9,935 nt of DNA from Eubacteriales bacterium (GTDB lineage: Bacteria > Bacillota > Clostridia > Peptostreptococcales > Anaerovoracaceae). The notes under the pieces were generated by a model. The model ran no database searches. It had not been told where the DNA came from and worked only from the letters and a program-made list of their open reading frames with translations. The position numbers and the translations under genes are program-made. This document shows, piece by piece, positions 1 to 5,995 of the stretch. Where the stretch lies: NCBI GenBank assembly GCA_028702415.1, contig JAQVOT010000029.1, positions 1 to 9,935 of the forward strand, given 5' to 3'. How positions within the stretch are numbered: position 1 is the stretch's first letter; every line of letters starts with the position of its first letter.

Positions 1-218
1 TCAATGCACTGGTCGTACAGCTTATCGTACAGTTTGATAATCTTTTCCGAAGACTCGGTATCAGCCAGATTATCCAGCTTAGCGAGTGCCTTATGGAATT
101 CGGTGGTTTCATAGTGGTAATATTTAAAACCCGCCACCTGATTATCGTTTTTCTCACCGCATCCGGTAATAGTCATAATAATGCAAAGGCAAAGAATGAC
201 AGATATTGTTTTTCTCAT
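1..218 (-). CDS. Small lipoprotein of unknown function, N-terminal part (3' end outside window)
   Basis: The first 72 codons of a minus-strand gene run off the left edge of the window. The N-terminus starts MRKTISVILC, continues with a short hydrophobic stretch and ends in the lipobox I-T-G-C with Cys20. This is a clear type II signal peptide, so the mature protein should be lipid-anchored on the outer face of the membrane. The visible mature part is polar and helix-prone, with repeated Lys-Leu-Tyr-Asp pieces, and I recognise no domain. The start is the ATG at 216-218, preceded by AAAGGA (228-233 on the opposite strand) at about 9 bases. It is divergent from the binding-protein lipoprotein gene at 379; the two may share a regulatory region but no functional link is shown. 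Gene and localisation are well supported; function is unknown. Confidence 0.82.
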   Translation of the reverse strand, partial: MRKTISVILCLCIIMTITGCGEKNDNQVAGFKYYHYETTEFHKALAKLDNLADTESSEKIIKLYDKLYDQCI

Positions 219-241
219 ATCAGTATATCCTTTCGCAAACA

Positions 242-250
242 ATTCTATCA
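242..250 (-). promoter_or_regulatory. Extended -10 promoter candidate for the minus-strand lipoprotein
   Basis: Read on the minus strand this is TGATAGAAT, a TG-n extended -10 element with hexamer TAGAAT (5 of 6 matches to TATAAT). It lies about 24 bases upstream of the ATG, with AAAGGA in between. The region 17 bases further upstream is a poor -35 (CACAGA), which fits extended -10 promoters that tolerate a weak -35. Its TGA is shared with one arm of the inverted repeat at 248-271. Confidence 0.45.
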
Positions 251-271
251 CAGTTTGGCATGTTTCTGTGA
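248..271. promoter_or_regulatory. Inverted repeat, possible operator (TCACAG-N12-CTGTGA)
   Basis: Two perfect 6-base arms, TCACAG at 248-253 and CTGTGA at 266-271, flank a 12-base centre (TTTGGCATGTTT). One arm overlaps the extended -10 candidate of the minus-strand lipoprotein gene. A dimeric repressor bound here would cover that promoter. Arms this short can arise by chance, so this is only a candidate site. Confidence 0.3.
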
Positions 272-320
272 CAATAAAGGAAAGGAAATCAGAAGGGGGT
301 GAGTCTATTGCAGGTTAGTC

Positions 321-349
321 TTTACCTTTACGGATAATATATGTATAAT
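321..349 (+). promoter_or_regulatory. Promoter candidate for the 379-4086 cluster
   Basis: A perfect -10 TATAAT (344-349) has a partial -35 TTTACC (321-326, 4 of 6 matches to TTGACA) at 17-bp spacing. Transcription would start near 356, which puts the upstream in-frame ATG at 358 practically at the RNA 5' end with no ribosome binding site. It therefore supports the GTG at 379 as the true start of the first gene. Confidence 0.6.
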
Positions 350-378
350 AACTGCGTATGCATTTAGAGGTAGGGATA

Positions 379-1602
379 GTGAAAAAATTCAAAAATACAA
401 TTGTAATATTTATTCTTGCAGCCATGACAATCGGCCTCAGCGGATGTGGGTTTACCACCTTTGATAATTTCAAGGCGGCATTCATCGATAAACCACAGGA
501 TGAGGAAACCACAATACAGATTGGAGTCCTGGAACCGGTAACGGGAGTAGATTCCAAGGCGGCAGAGGATGAGATTCGCGGAATTCAACTGGCAAACAAG
601 GTTCATCCGAATACGGGTGGAAAGATGGTGTCTCTGGTATTCTCAGATAACAAGTCGGATATTGATGCCACGGAGACGGCTGTTGAGACGCTTCTTGTGA
701 AGGAACCCATGATAATTCTGGGGAGCTACGGCAGCGTATATTCCCTGGCTGCCTCGCCTTACATCAAGGCGGCAAAGACTACGGCAATTTCTATAACCAA
801 CACCAATCCTCTGATAACAAGAAATAACCCGTATTACTTCAGAGTATGTTATGCGGAGTCCAATCAGGGGGATCTGCTGGCAAGATACCTGCTTGAGTCA
901 AAAAATGTAAAAAAGGCAGGCGTTCTGATTCCGGAAGGTGACGATGTTGCCCTTGCCAAGGTGACAGCCTTTGCGGACAGAATGAAAGCGGAAACCGATA
1001 ATGAGGATGCCATTCACTTCTATGAGAACTTCGAGACAGGGCAGAAGGACTTCACAAAGGTACTTGAGTTACTAAAAAAATCGGATATTAAATATGTAAT
1101 TCTTCCGGGGAATTACACGGATGCGGCTAATATCATTACCCAGGCGAATCAGATGAATCTTGATGTGCAGTTCTTAGGGGACACAAGCTGGGGAACACCG
1201 GAGTTCAAAGAAGCTCTGGGAAATGGAGTGAAAAACAATAGTATGGCATTCGTCCAGTTCTTCGCTGCAGAAGGAAAGGTTGAGGGAGAAGCGGTTACAG
1301 AAGAGAGAACTGCATTCCTTAATGCTTACACAGAAGAGTATGGGACTGAGGAGGAACCTTCTGAGAACATGGCTCTCGGATATGACGCATATTTCGTGGC
1401 AGTGGATGCCATCAGCAAGGCACCCGATGATGCCACCAGTCAGGACATTGCCAGGATACTTGGAGACCCTCAGTATTCCTTTGATGGGGCCAGCGGATCC
1501 ATCAAATTCAACAGCGTTGGAGACACAATGAAAACGGCTTACATTAGCAAATGGGATAAGGGTAAAATTGTAACAATTGCCACAATTGAGGCATTAAAAT
1601 AA
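379..1602 (+). CDS. ABC-transporter-type substrate-binding lipoprotein (branched-chain amino acid/LivK-like, periplasmic binding fold type 1)
   Basis: This 407-residue lipoprotein probably captures a small solute, perhaps an amino acid, outside the membrane. A signal peptide (basic KKFKN, hydrophobic core, lipobox L-S-G-C with Cys23) is followed by a Peripla_BP_6-type domain. Typical pieces are IQIGVLEPVTG at the start of the domain, RGIQLANK, the LVFSDNKSD segment, ILGSYGSV at the first hinge, YYFRVC after the N-lobe, and the LPGNYTDAANIITQA and FLGDTSWG segments of the C-lobe. I chose the GTG at 379 because GAGG lies 8 bases upstream and it gives a normal signal peptide. The in-frame ATG at 358 lacks a ribosome binding site and sits at the predicted transcription start. 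No permease or ATPase gene is next to it, so the transporter partners are elsewhere or the protein is a sensor. The NifU-like gene follows after 19 bp, suggesting co-transcription. The ligand cannot be told from sequence. Confidence 0.88.
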   Translation: MKKFKNTIVIFILAAMTIGLSGCGFTTFDNFKAAFIDKPQDEETTIQIGVLEPVTGVDSKAAEDEIRGIQLANKVHPNTGGKMVSLVFSDNKSDIDATETAVETLLVKEPMIILGSYGSVYSLAASPYIKAAKTTAISITNTNPLITRNNPYYFRVCYAESNQGDLLARYLLESKNVKKAGVLIPEGDDVALAKVTAFADRMKAETDNEDAIHFYENFETGQKDFTKVLELLKKSDIKYVILPGNYTDAANIITQANQMNLDVQFLGDTSWGTPEFKEALGNGVKNNSMAFVQFFAAEGKVEGEAVTEERTAFLNAYTEEYGTEEEPSENMALGYDAYFVAVDAISKAPDDATSQDIARILGDPQYSFDGASGSIKFNSVGDTMKTAYISKWDKGKIVTIATIEALK

Positions 1603-1621
1603 TTTAAAAGGAGAAAACCAA

Positions 1622-1807
1622 ATGAAAGAAAAAATTATTGAAGCACTGGAGCAAATCAGACCTTTCCTGCAGAGAGATGGTGGAGACATCGAATTTGTGG
1701 AACTGACAGAGGATAATATCGTTAAAGTAAGACTTCAGGGTCACTGCGCAGGATGCCCTGGAGCACAGATGACAATCAAGGGCGTTGTAGAAAGAATTCT
1801 GAAGTAA
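1622..1807 (+). CDS. NifU/Nfu C-terminal-domain Fe-S scaffold or carrier, apparently shortened by an in-frame stop
   Basis: This 61-residue cytoplasmic protein matches the Nfu domain, which holds or passes on Fe-S clusters through a C-x-x-C pair. Visible family marks are IRPFLQRDGGDIEFVEL (residues 12-28) and the cluster-binding GHCAGCPGAQMT with Cys42 and Cys45, followed by the helix TIKGVVERILK. The ribosome binding site AAAGGAG (about 8 bases upstream of the ATG) is good. Family members usually go on after 'ILK' for about a dozen residues with a 'xxxPEIxxVxAV'-like tail. Here a TAA at 1805-1807 stops translation, yet the next 12 codons in the same frame encode just such a tail. The cluster-binding cysteines are intact, so the short form might still work, or the stop might be a recent mutation or an assembly error. 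It lies between the binding-protein and peptidase genes, probably in one transcript. Confidence 0.85.
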   Translation: MKEKIIEALEQIRPFLQRDGGDIEFVELTEDNIVKVRLQGHCAGCPGAQMTIKGVVERILK

Positions 1808-1846
1808 AGCTATCCTGAAATTGCAGGAGTTGAAGCAGTAAACTAA
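1808..1846 (+). other. In-frame continuation of the NifU-like gene after its stop codon
   Basis: After the TAA at 1805-1807 the same frame reads SYPEIAGVEAVN and then ends with TAA at 1844-1846. This matches the expected C-terminal tail of Nfu-domain proteins (PE-I/V-x-x-V-x-A-V). Restoring one sense codon at 1805 (for example GAA or AAA, one base change) would give a 74-residue protein, a usual size for stand-alone Nfu domains. The second stop lies one base before the ATG of the peptidase gene, the spacing expected for translational coupling. The intact reading frame suggests the stop is recent, is read through, or is a sequencing error. Confidence 0.65.
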
Positions 1847-1847
1847 T

Positions 1848-3287
1848 ATGACGGATTTCCTAGAAAAAGTAAACGGGAAAATAGAAGAAAACAGGACAGA
1901 GATGATTTCATCTCTGTCCAAACTTATCTCTATCCCAAGCATAGTTGACGAAGATAAGGGCAGAGGCAGGAAACCTTTCGGAAGGCAGGTTGATGAAGCT
2001 TACAGATGGATGCTTGCAAAAGCTGAAGGGGATGGCTTTGATACTTTTGATGCCAAAGGATATGGTGGCCACATCGACTATGACGGAAAAGAAGATGGAA
2101 TCGTAGGGGTAGTTGGGCATCTTGACGTGGTTCCCGAAGGAGATGGCTGGGAATTTGAACCATTTGGAGGCCTGGTCATTGATGGTTATGTCTGTGGCAG
2201 AGGGGCAATGGATGACAAAGGTCCGGTAATCGCATCATACTTTGCAATGAAGGCCCTTAAAGAATGCGGATTTGAACCGGCAAAGACTGTTAGACTGATA
2301 CTGGGACTTGATGAAGAAACAAACTGGAAGGGTATGAATTATTATCTGGAGCATGTTGGAGATTACCCCGACATGGGATTTACACCTGATGGAGATTTCC
2401 CTGTAATAAGAGCTGAAATGGGAATACTTATTTTCGAAATAATAAAGAAGCTTCCGGCATCCAGAGGTAAGGGCATTGAACTGAATTCCATCAAGGGAGG
2501 AAATGCAGCAAATGCGGTTCCTGATCATGCCAAAGCTGTAATCACCGACACCGCAGCCGGTGGATATGATTTATACAAAGAGATGGTTGCCAACTGCCGC
2601 GAAGAGAAGGGCTGGCAAATAAAATGCAAGGGTGTGGGCAAGAGTTTTGAGATTTCAGTTACAGGCAAATCTGCTCACGGTGCCAAGCCGTGGCAGGGAG
2701 TCAATGCCGTATCCATTCTTATGGACTTCCTTTCAGAAATAATTTTTCTGAACGATGGAGTATCTGACTTCATTGATTTTTATAACAAATGCATAGGATA
2801 TGATTATCACGGAGAGAATATCGGATGCGGTTTTGAAGATGCGGAATCAGGAAAGCTGGTATTTAACGTAGGGAAAATCGACGTGGACAGAAATGCCGCA
2901 CGTATTACCATAAATGTAAGATATCCTGTTACCATGACAAATGAAGATGTATATGCCGGAATTATGAATGTGCTGGATAAATACAATATTGGAATCGTTA
3001 AGGAAAGGGAGCAGGCTCCGATTAACCTTGATGCTGATACCGAACTTGTCAGGATTCTTATGGATGTCTATGGCAGGCATACCGGTGATAAAACTACAGA
3101 ACCAATGGTTATAGGTGGCGGGACATATGCCAGAGCCATGGAAAACATCGTTGCCTTCGGCGCCAGATTTCCCGGAGAACCGGAGCTGGGGCACCAGAAA
3201 AATGAGAAAATATCTGTTGATAATCTCATGAAACTAACCAGAATATATGCAGAGGCCATTTATGAACTTGCAAGGGTTAAAGATTAA
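1848..3287 (+). CDS. M20 family zinc dipeptidase, PepV-like
   Basis: This 479-residue cytoplasmic metallopeptidase should cleave dipeptides with two metal ions at the active site. The metal and catalytic residues match the PepV/Sapep group in order and spacing: HLDVVPEGDGW (His91, with Asp93), GRGAMDDKGP (Asp122 or Asp123 bridging), LDEETNWKG (Glu156 as general base, Glu157 as ligand), FTPDGDFPV (Asp181) and ELGHQKNE near the C-terminus (His449). The dimerisation/lid domain, with VTGKSAHGAKPWQGVNA, sits between the two halves of the catalytic domain as in PepV. Length is normal. The ATG at 1848 has no close Shine-Dalgarno; the AGGAG at about 1825 is 18 bases away. It starts one base after the second stop of the NifU-like frame, so it may depend on translational coupling. 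It probably belongs to the peptide-nutrition or wall-peptide recycling needs of the cell; exact substrates are inferred from family only. Confidence 0.93.
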   Translation: MTDFLEKVNGKIEENRTEMISSLSKLISIPSIVDEDKGRGRKPFGRQVDEAYRWMLAKAEGDGFDTFDAKGYGGHIDYDGKEDGIVGVVGHLDVVPEGDGWEFEPFGGLVIDGYVCGRGAMDDKGPVIASYFAMKALKECGFEPAKTVRLILGLDEETNWKGMNYYLEHVGDYPDMGFTPDGDFPVIRAEMGILIFEIIKKLPASRGKGIELNSIKGGNAANAVPDHAKAVITDTAAGGYDLYKEMVANCREEKGWQIKCKGVGKSFEISVTGKSAHGAKPWQGVNAVSILMDFLSEIIFLNDGVSDFIDFYNKCIGYDYHGENIGCGFEDAESGKLVFNVGKIDVDRNAARITINVRYPVTMTNEDVYAGIMNVLDKYNIGIVKEREQAPINLDADTELVRILMDVYGRHTGDKTTEPMVIGGGTYARAMENIVAFGARFPGEPELGHQKNEKISVDNLMKLTRIYAEAIYELARVKD

Positions 3288-4086
3288 GGAGCGTATCCGG
3301 AAAAAAACAGAAGGCAAAGAGACCTTTATAAAAGTACTGATCATTGCCATCTGTGTCAATCTTGGCCTTGTGGCCTTCTACGCCGCTGTCGCTTTAAGCT
3401 ATAAGGATATATCTTTAACGGTAAACGGCAAAACCGCTGAGATAAAGACAATCAGAAACTCTGTTGATGATATGCTGAGGGTCTGGAGTGTTGATCTTGG
3501 CGAAAAGGATCAGGTTTCAATGGACAGGACAGCTCTGTTGAAGGATGGAGATGAAATTGAAATAAAAACTTTCAAGGTTGATGAGAAAACGCTTAAGGAG
3601 GATGTGGCTTTCAGGGAAAAGACCGAGTATACTTCGGATATGATGGAAGGGGAGAAAAAAGTAACCCAAAAAGGTGTTAAGGGCACCGATAAGGTGACTT
3701 ACAGAATCACATATTTCGGCGGCGAAGTTATGGAAAAAAAAGAAATCGCCAGAGAAACCCTAACGAAACCGGTAACCCGGATTACCATGGAAGGAACAGC
3801 CATTTCATATAATGGTGTCAAATACAGCCGCAAACTTACAGTAAGCTCAACTGCGTACTGCCTGCGCGGAAGAACGGCGACAGGTACCTCGGTTCACATG
3901 GGGACGATTGCAGTTGACCCTAGAGTGATTCCCCTGGGAAGCTACGGATATGTGCCGGGTTATGGCCAGGTACATGCGGAGGATACAGGCGGAGCAATAA
4001 AAGGAAATATCATCGATGTCTGGTTCCCTACATACAGCCAGTGCAGGAATTGGGGAAGAAGAACCGTAGATATATATATCAAATAG
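3262..4086 (+). CDS. Membrane-anchored G5 and 3D domain protein (YabE/YuiC-like cell-wall hydrolase)
   Basis: This 274-residue protein likely acts on peptidoglycan outside the membrane. It has a basic N-terminus (about 1-20), one membrane segment (about 23-46), a DUF348/ubiquitin-like module around ISLTVNGKTAEIKT (50-103), a G5 domain (about 104-178, ending VTRITMEGT) and a C-terminal 3D domain (190-274). The 3D domain shows all three hallmark aspartates: AVDPRVIPLG (Asp219), HAEDTGGAIKG (Asp241) and IIDVWF (Asp252). The fold is the double-psi barrel of MltA-like lytic transglycosylases. I prefer the ATG at 3262, which has AGAGG 6 bases upstream, to the in-frame ATG at 3247, which has none. 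The gene overlaps the end of the peptidase gene by 26 bp, so both are translated from one message. There is only one DUF348 repeat, whereas longer YabE proteins have more. The enzyme type is inferred from family. Confidence 0.88.
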   Translation: MNLQGLKIKERIRKKTEGKETFIKVLIIAICVNLGLVAFYAAVALSYKDISLTVNGKTAEIKTIRNSVDDMLRVWSVDLGEKDQVSMDRTALLKDGDEIEIKTFKVDEKTLKEDVAFREKTEYTSDMMEGEKKVTQKGVKGTDKVTYRITYFGGEVMEKKEIARETLTKPVTRITMEGTAISYNGVKYSRKLTVSSTAYCLRGRTATGTSVHMGTIAVDPRVIPLGSYGYVPGYGQVHAEDTGGAIKGNIIDVWFPTYSQCRNWGRRTVDIYIK

Positions 4087-4090
4087 GAAT

Positions 4091-4150
4091 TGAATGAGTT
4101 GAGAATGAGTTGTGTGGGTGAGTTGTGAATGAGTTGTGTGGATGAGTTTT
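4091..4150. repeat. Short tandem repeats built on GAATGAGTTG
   Basis: Two adjoining 24-bp copies at 4103-4126 and 4127-4150 share 22 of 24 bases, both starting GAATGAGTTGTGTGG. A truncated copy (TGAATGAGTTGA) precedes them at 4091-4102. The last copy runs into the left arm of the long palindrome at 4141. The word ATGAGTT occurs at 4094, 4105, 4129, 4142 and 4177, and inverted at 4166 and 4201, so the tandem and the palindrome seem to come from the same word. The region codes for nothing credible. Confidence 0.85.
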
Positions 4151-4208
4151 CGGACACGTCCCCAAAACTCATTCAAATGAGTTTTGGGGACGTGTCCGAA
4201 AACTCATC
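4141..4208. repeat. Perfect 68-bp palindrome (33-bp arms, 2-base centre), possible REP/MITE-like element
   Basis: The left arm 4141-4173 and right arm 4176-4208 are exact reverse complements around the dinucleotide CA. Each arm carries the core CGGACACGTCCCC (or its complement) between ATGAGTTTT and AAAACTCAT. It sits between two convergent genes, 54 bp past the stop of the 3D gene and 8 bp past the stop of the editing-protein gene. GGGGACGTGTCC-type cores recall REP-like palindromes spread by RAYT transposases, but this is analogy from memory. In RNA it forms a very stable hairpin from either strand and could stop or stabilise converging transcripts; neither side has the immediate U-run of a standard terminator. 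Confidence 0.92.
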
Positions 4209-4216
4209 AAGGCTCA

Positions 4217-5497
4217 TTATTTTAAATGTTTGCCGAGAAGATCGGCAAATAGCGATGCATCATCACTGGTTTTGAATATAGCACGGGCAGATATGTCATT
4301 GCCACCTCCCTTGCCACCATAAAAGTTGGCATATTCTTTAACCAGAGGTCCGCATTTTATTTCTCCGTCGCTTACAAGAATGTATGAAGTGTCGGGAACC
4401 GAGTACAGAAGAATGAGTTTGCCTTTGCATGCAGATTTACCCATGTACTCCTTGGACATGTTAAAAGCATCATCCAGAGAAAGGTTTTCTAATGGATAAA
4501 CCAGAACGCTGCTTTCTTCCGCTTCCGTCAGAAGATCATTCAATTTATTGCATTCATTTTCGATGAATGCCTTTTTTATATGGAAAAGCTGGTTTTTCAC
4601 ATCGGCCAGTTTTTCCTCCTGTCCGCGGATCTTCTCCGGGAAGTCCTCTATTGATGAGGAGTAACTGTTTGAAAGGTCTGTCAGAATATCATGTTTCTTT
4701 GAATAATCCATAAGGGCCCGTTTGCCTGCCTCGAAATAAATCCGGAACATCCCCTTGTATTTCTCAACTTTATATAATTTAATCAGACCCACCTGACCTG
4801 CTGTCTGAGGATGAGTCCCGCAGCAGGCGACACAGTCCGCTGCATTTTCCGGTGAGCCAATGCATACGATGGAGATGTCTTCATCAAGGGCAAGATTCTT
4901 TCTCAGAGGCATATTCTCCGCATCTTCTCTGTTATCATAGCGAAATACCTTTACAGGTGCATCTGACCAGATTACTCTGTTTGCCAGAAGCTCGCAGTGT
5001 TTTGCCAGTTCCCAGGTTATTTCTTCCGGTTTCTCCATTTCAGGATTGGTGGGCTTATCCTCCAGGCTGATATCAACAGTCATATAATCCTGCCCCATGT
5101 GGAAGCCACGGTTTACACCTCCGCATTCCCTATAGAATATACCTGACAGAATATGCTCTCCACAGTGACGTTGCATGTTGTCAAAGCGTCTGTCCCAATC
5201 AAGCGTGCAATGAACCTTGTCACCTGCCTTAAGTTCAAAGGTGGATCCATCGTCGCATACAATCTTATGGACGATATCGTCACCGTCCTCCTGTACGTCT
5301 GTTATCTTATATAAGGCGGCCGACCTGTCAGTGTCTTCACCTGCAGGAGCAAGGCTTCCTATGTCGCAGCTCTGCCCGCCGCCTTCAGGAAAGAAAGCTG
5401 TGCTGCATAGATACACACCATTTTCGTTGATAGATTCTATTTCTGTATCCCATTCTTTGATGTATACATTTTGCTGGTATAATTTTGCGGTACTCAT
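4217..5497 (-). CDS. Alanyl-tRNA editing protein (AlaX-like) with DHHA1 domain
   Basis: This 426-residue cytoplasmic protein resembles the editing half of alanyl-tRNA synthetase and should hydrolyse mischarged Ser- or Gly-tRNA(Ala). The N-terminal part has TAFFPEGGGQ (about residues 33-42). The zinc site is complete: RHCGEHILSG gives His111 and His115, and CVACCGTHPQTAG gives Cys225 and His229. A helical, probably coiled-coil stretch (about 275-330) leads into a DHHA1 domain with GGKGGG at 394-399. No synthetase aminoacylation domain is present, so it is a free-standing editing factor of the long, DHHA1-bearing type. I start at the ATG 5495-5497, with GGAGGA about 10 bases upstream. An in-frame GTG at 5513-5515 overlaps that ribosome binding site and is not the start. 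It is transcribed alone, convergent with the 3D gene. Confidence 0.9.
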   Translation of the reverse strand: MSTAKLYQQNVYIKEWDTEIESINENGVYLCSTAFFPEGGGQSCDIGSLAPAGEDTDRSAALYKITDVQEDGDDIVHKIVCDDGSTFELKAGDKVHCTLDWDRRFDNMQRHCGEHILSGIFYRECGGVNRGFHMGQDYMTVDISLEDKPTNPEMEKPEEITWELAKHCELLANRVIWSDAPVKVFRYDNREDAENMPLRKNLALDEDISIVCIGSPENAADCVACCGTHPQTAGQVGLIKLYKVEKYKGMFRIYFEAGKRALMDYSKKHDILTDLSNSYSSSIEDFPEKIRGQEEKLADVKNQLFHIKKAFIENECNKLNDLLTEAEESSVLVYPLENLSLDDAFNMSKEYMGKSACKGKLILLYSVPDTSYILVSDGEIKCGPLVKEYANFYGGKGGGNDISARAIFKTSDDASLFADLLGKHLK

Positions 5498-5538
5498 TAT
5501 CTTGTATTCCTCCACGTTATAGCAATTACATAATGAAA

Positions 5539-5567
5539 AGTTTAAGACCTATAAGCAAAAAAGTCAA
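5539..5567 (-). promoter_or_regulatory. Promoter candidate for the alanyl-tRNA editing gene
   Basis: On the minus strand TTGACT (5562-5567, 5 of 6 to TTGACA) is followed after 17 bp by TAAACT (5539-5544, 4 of 6 to TATAAT). The RNA would begin about 35 bases before the ATG, leaving room for the GGAGGA ribosome binding site at 5508-5513. Confidence 0.5.
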
Positions 5568-5585
5568 TTTTTACGTTGTAAAAAT
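5567..5585. promoter_or_regulatory. 8-bp inverted repeat next to the -35 of the editing gene
   Basis: ATTTTTAC (5567-5574) and GTAAAAAT (5578-5585) are exact inverted copies around GTT. The site abuts and shares one base with the TTGACT -35, a usual place for an activator or repressor site. AT-rich sequence makes chance symmetry more likely, so this is a weak call. Confidence 0.3.
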
Positions 5586-5761
5586 ACAGTGGAAAGGGTT
5601 ATAATTATAAAATAAATACAAATTTGCGGTATACATAGAACGGAAAAAAGTAATTATATGGAATATTATACGGTAATAAAATTGCTGAAATCTGGCAAAA
5701 TGGCTAAAAATCAAGGTTTTTGGTGATTTTATGAAAAGGGTTAAATAATGTTCCGAAAACC
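5586..5761. other. AT-rich non-coding stretch with no recognised gene
   Basis: This part of the 498-bp gap between the divergent editing and AraC genes is markedly AT-rich (for example TATAATTATAAAATAAATAC at 5600-5619). I see no open frame with a ribosome binding site, no tRNA-like fold and no riboswitch motif. It directly adjoins the DnaA-box cluster, so it could act as an easily melted region, but no function is shown. Confidence 0.45.
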
Positions 5762-5892
5762 TGTGGATAATAATGCACTCGATTTAGTACTTGACAGGTG
5801 AAACCGTTGAAATTTCAACAATAGTAAAAATTTTGTTATCCACAGAAGCCTTTGGATAAGATTGTATACAATATCAGATGTTTTGTGGATAA
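5762..5892. promoter_or_regulatory. Cluster of DnaA boxes (three perfect, one near-perfect)
   Basis: The consensus TTATCCACA occurs at 5762-5770 (minus), 5836-5844 (plus) and 5884-5892 (minus). A one-mismatch box, TTATCCAAA, lies at 5851-5859 (minus). TTATCCACA is the bacterial DnaA binding site. The boxes sit in an AT-rich gap upstream of the AraC gene, with no dnaA, dnaN or other replication gene in the window. They might titrate DnaA, serve in initiation control, tie transcription of a neighbour to replication, or mark an origin lying apart from dnaA. The boxes are seen directly; the role is open. Confidence 0.75.
5806..5819. promoter_or_regulatory. Perfect 14-bp palindrome GTTGAAATTTCAAC
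   Basis: An uninterrupted self-complementary 14-mer lies between the first two DnaA boxes and 10 bp after a consensus TTGACA (5791-5796). That TTGACA has no convincing -10 at 16-18 bp, so no promoter is called. The palindrome could bind a dimeric regulator, possibly the AraC protein or another factor controlling this gap. Function is not shown. Confidence 0.4.
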
Positions 5893-5941
5893 CTGCGACA
5901 AAGCCCTATTTTACAAGCTTTATACTTTGTTGAACCATTTA

Positions 5942-5970
5942 TTTACAAACGCAAAAAGAGTTAACATAAT
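5942..5970 (+). promoter_or_regulatory. Promoter candidate for the AraC-family gene
   Basis: TTTACA (5942-5947, 5 of 6 to TTGACA) and CATAAT (5965-5970, 5 of 6 to TATAAT) are separated by 17 bp. The RNA would start near 5977, just ahead of the AGGAG at 5984-5988. The last DnaA box ends 49 bp upstream of the -35, a position from which DnaA binding could affect this promoter. Confidence 0.55.
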
Positions 5971-5995
5971 TTATTGTGAATGCAGGAGAAGAAAA

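Noticed and set aside
93..302. Plus-strand 69-residue open frame opposite the minus-strand lipoprotein
   Set aside because: It lies antisense to a gene with a clear lipobox and ribosome binding site, and its own translation shows no domain or start signal.
358..378. Upstream in-frame ATG at 358 as start of the binding-protein lipoprotein
   Set aside because: It sits at the predicted transcription start after TATAAT, lacks a ribosome binding site and would put seven extra residues before a normal signal peptide. GTG at 379 has GAGG at good spacing.
3247..3261. ATG at 3247 as start of the 3D-domain gene
   Set aside because: No Shine-Dalgarno precedes it, while the in-frame ATG at 3262 has AGAGG 6 bases upstream.
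4091..4150. Tandem repeats as a CRISPR array
   Set aside because: The repeats are contiguous with no unique spacers, and no cas gene is present.
4141..4208. Palindrome as a classical intrinsic terminator
   Set aside because: Neither strand shows a U-run directly after the hairpin, and the arms are far longer and more perfect than usual terminators. An effect on transcription remains possible.
5498..5515. GTG at 5513-5515 as start of the editing-protein gene
   Set aside because: It overlaps the GGAGGA that serves the downstream ATG at 5495-5497.
5852..5995. In-frame extension of the AraC gene up to a TTG at 5852
   Set aside because: It lacks a ribosome binding site, spans a DnaA box and the likely promoter, and the ATG at 5996 has AGGAG at ideal distance and gives a normal cupin N-terminus.
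5586..5995. Declaring this gap the chromosomal or a plasmid origin
   Set aside because: DnaA boxes and AT-richness fit, but there are no replication genes, no iterons and no view of genome skew from this window.
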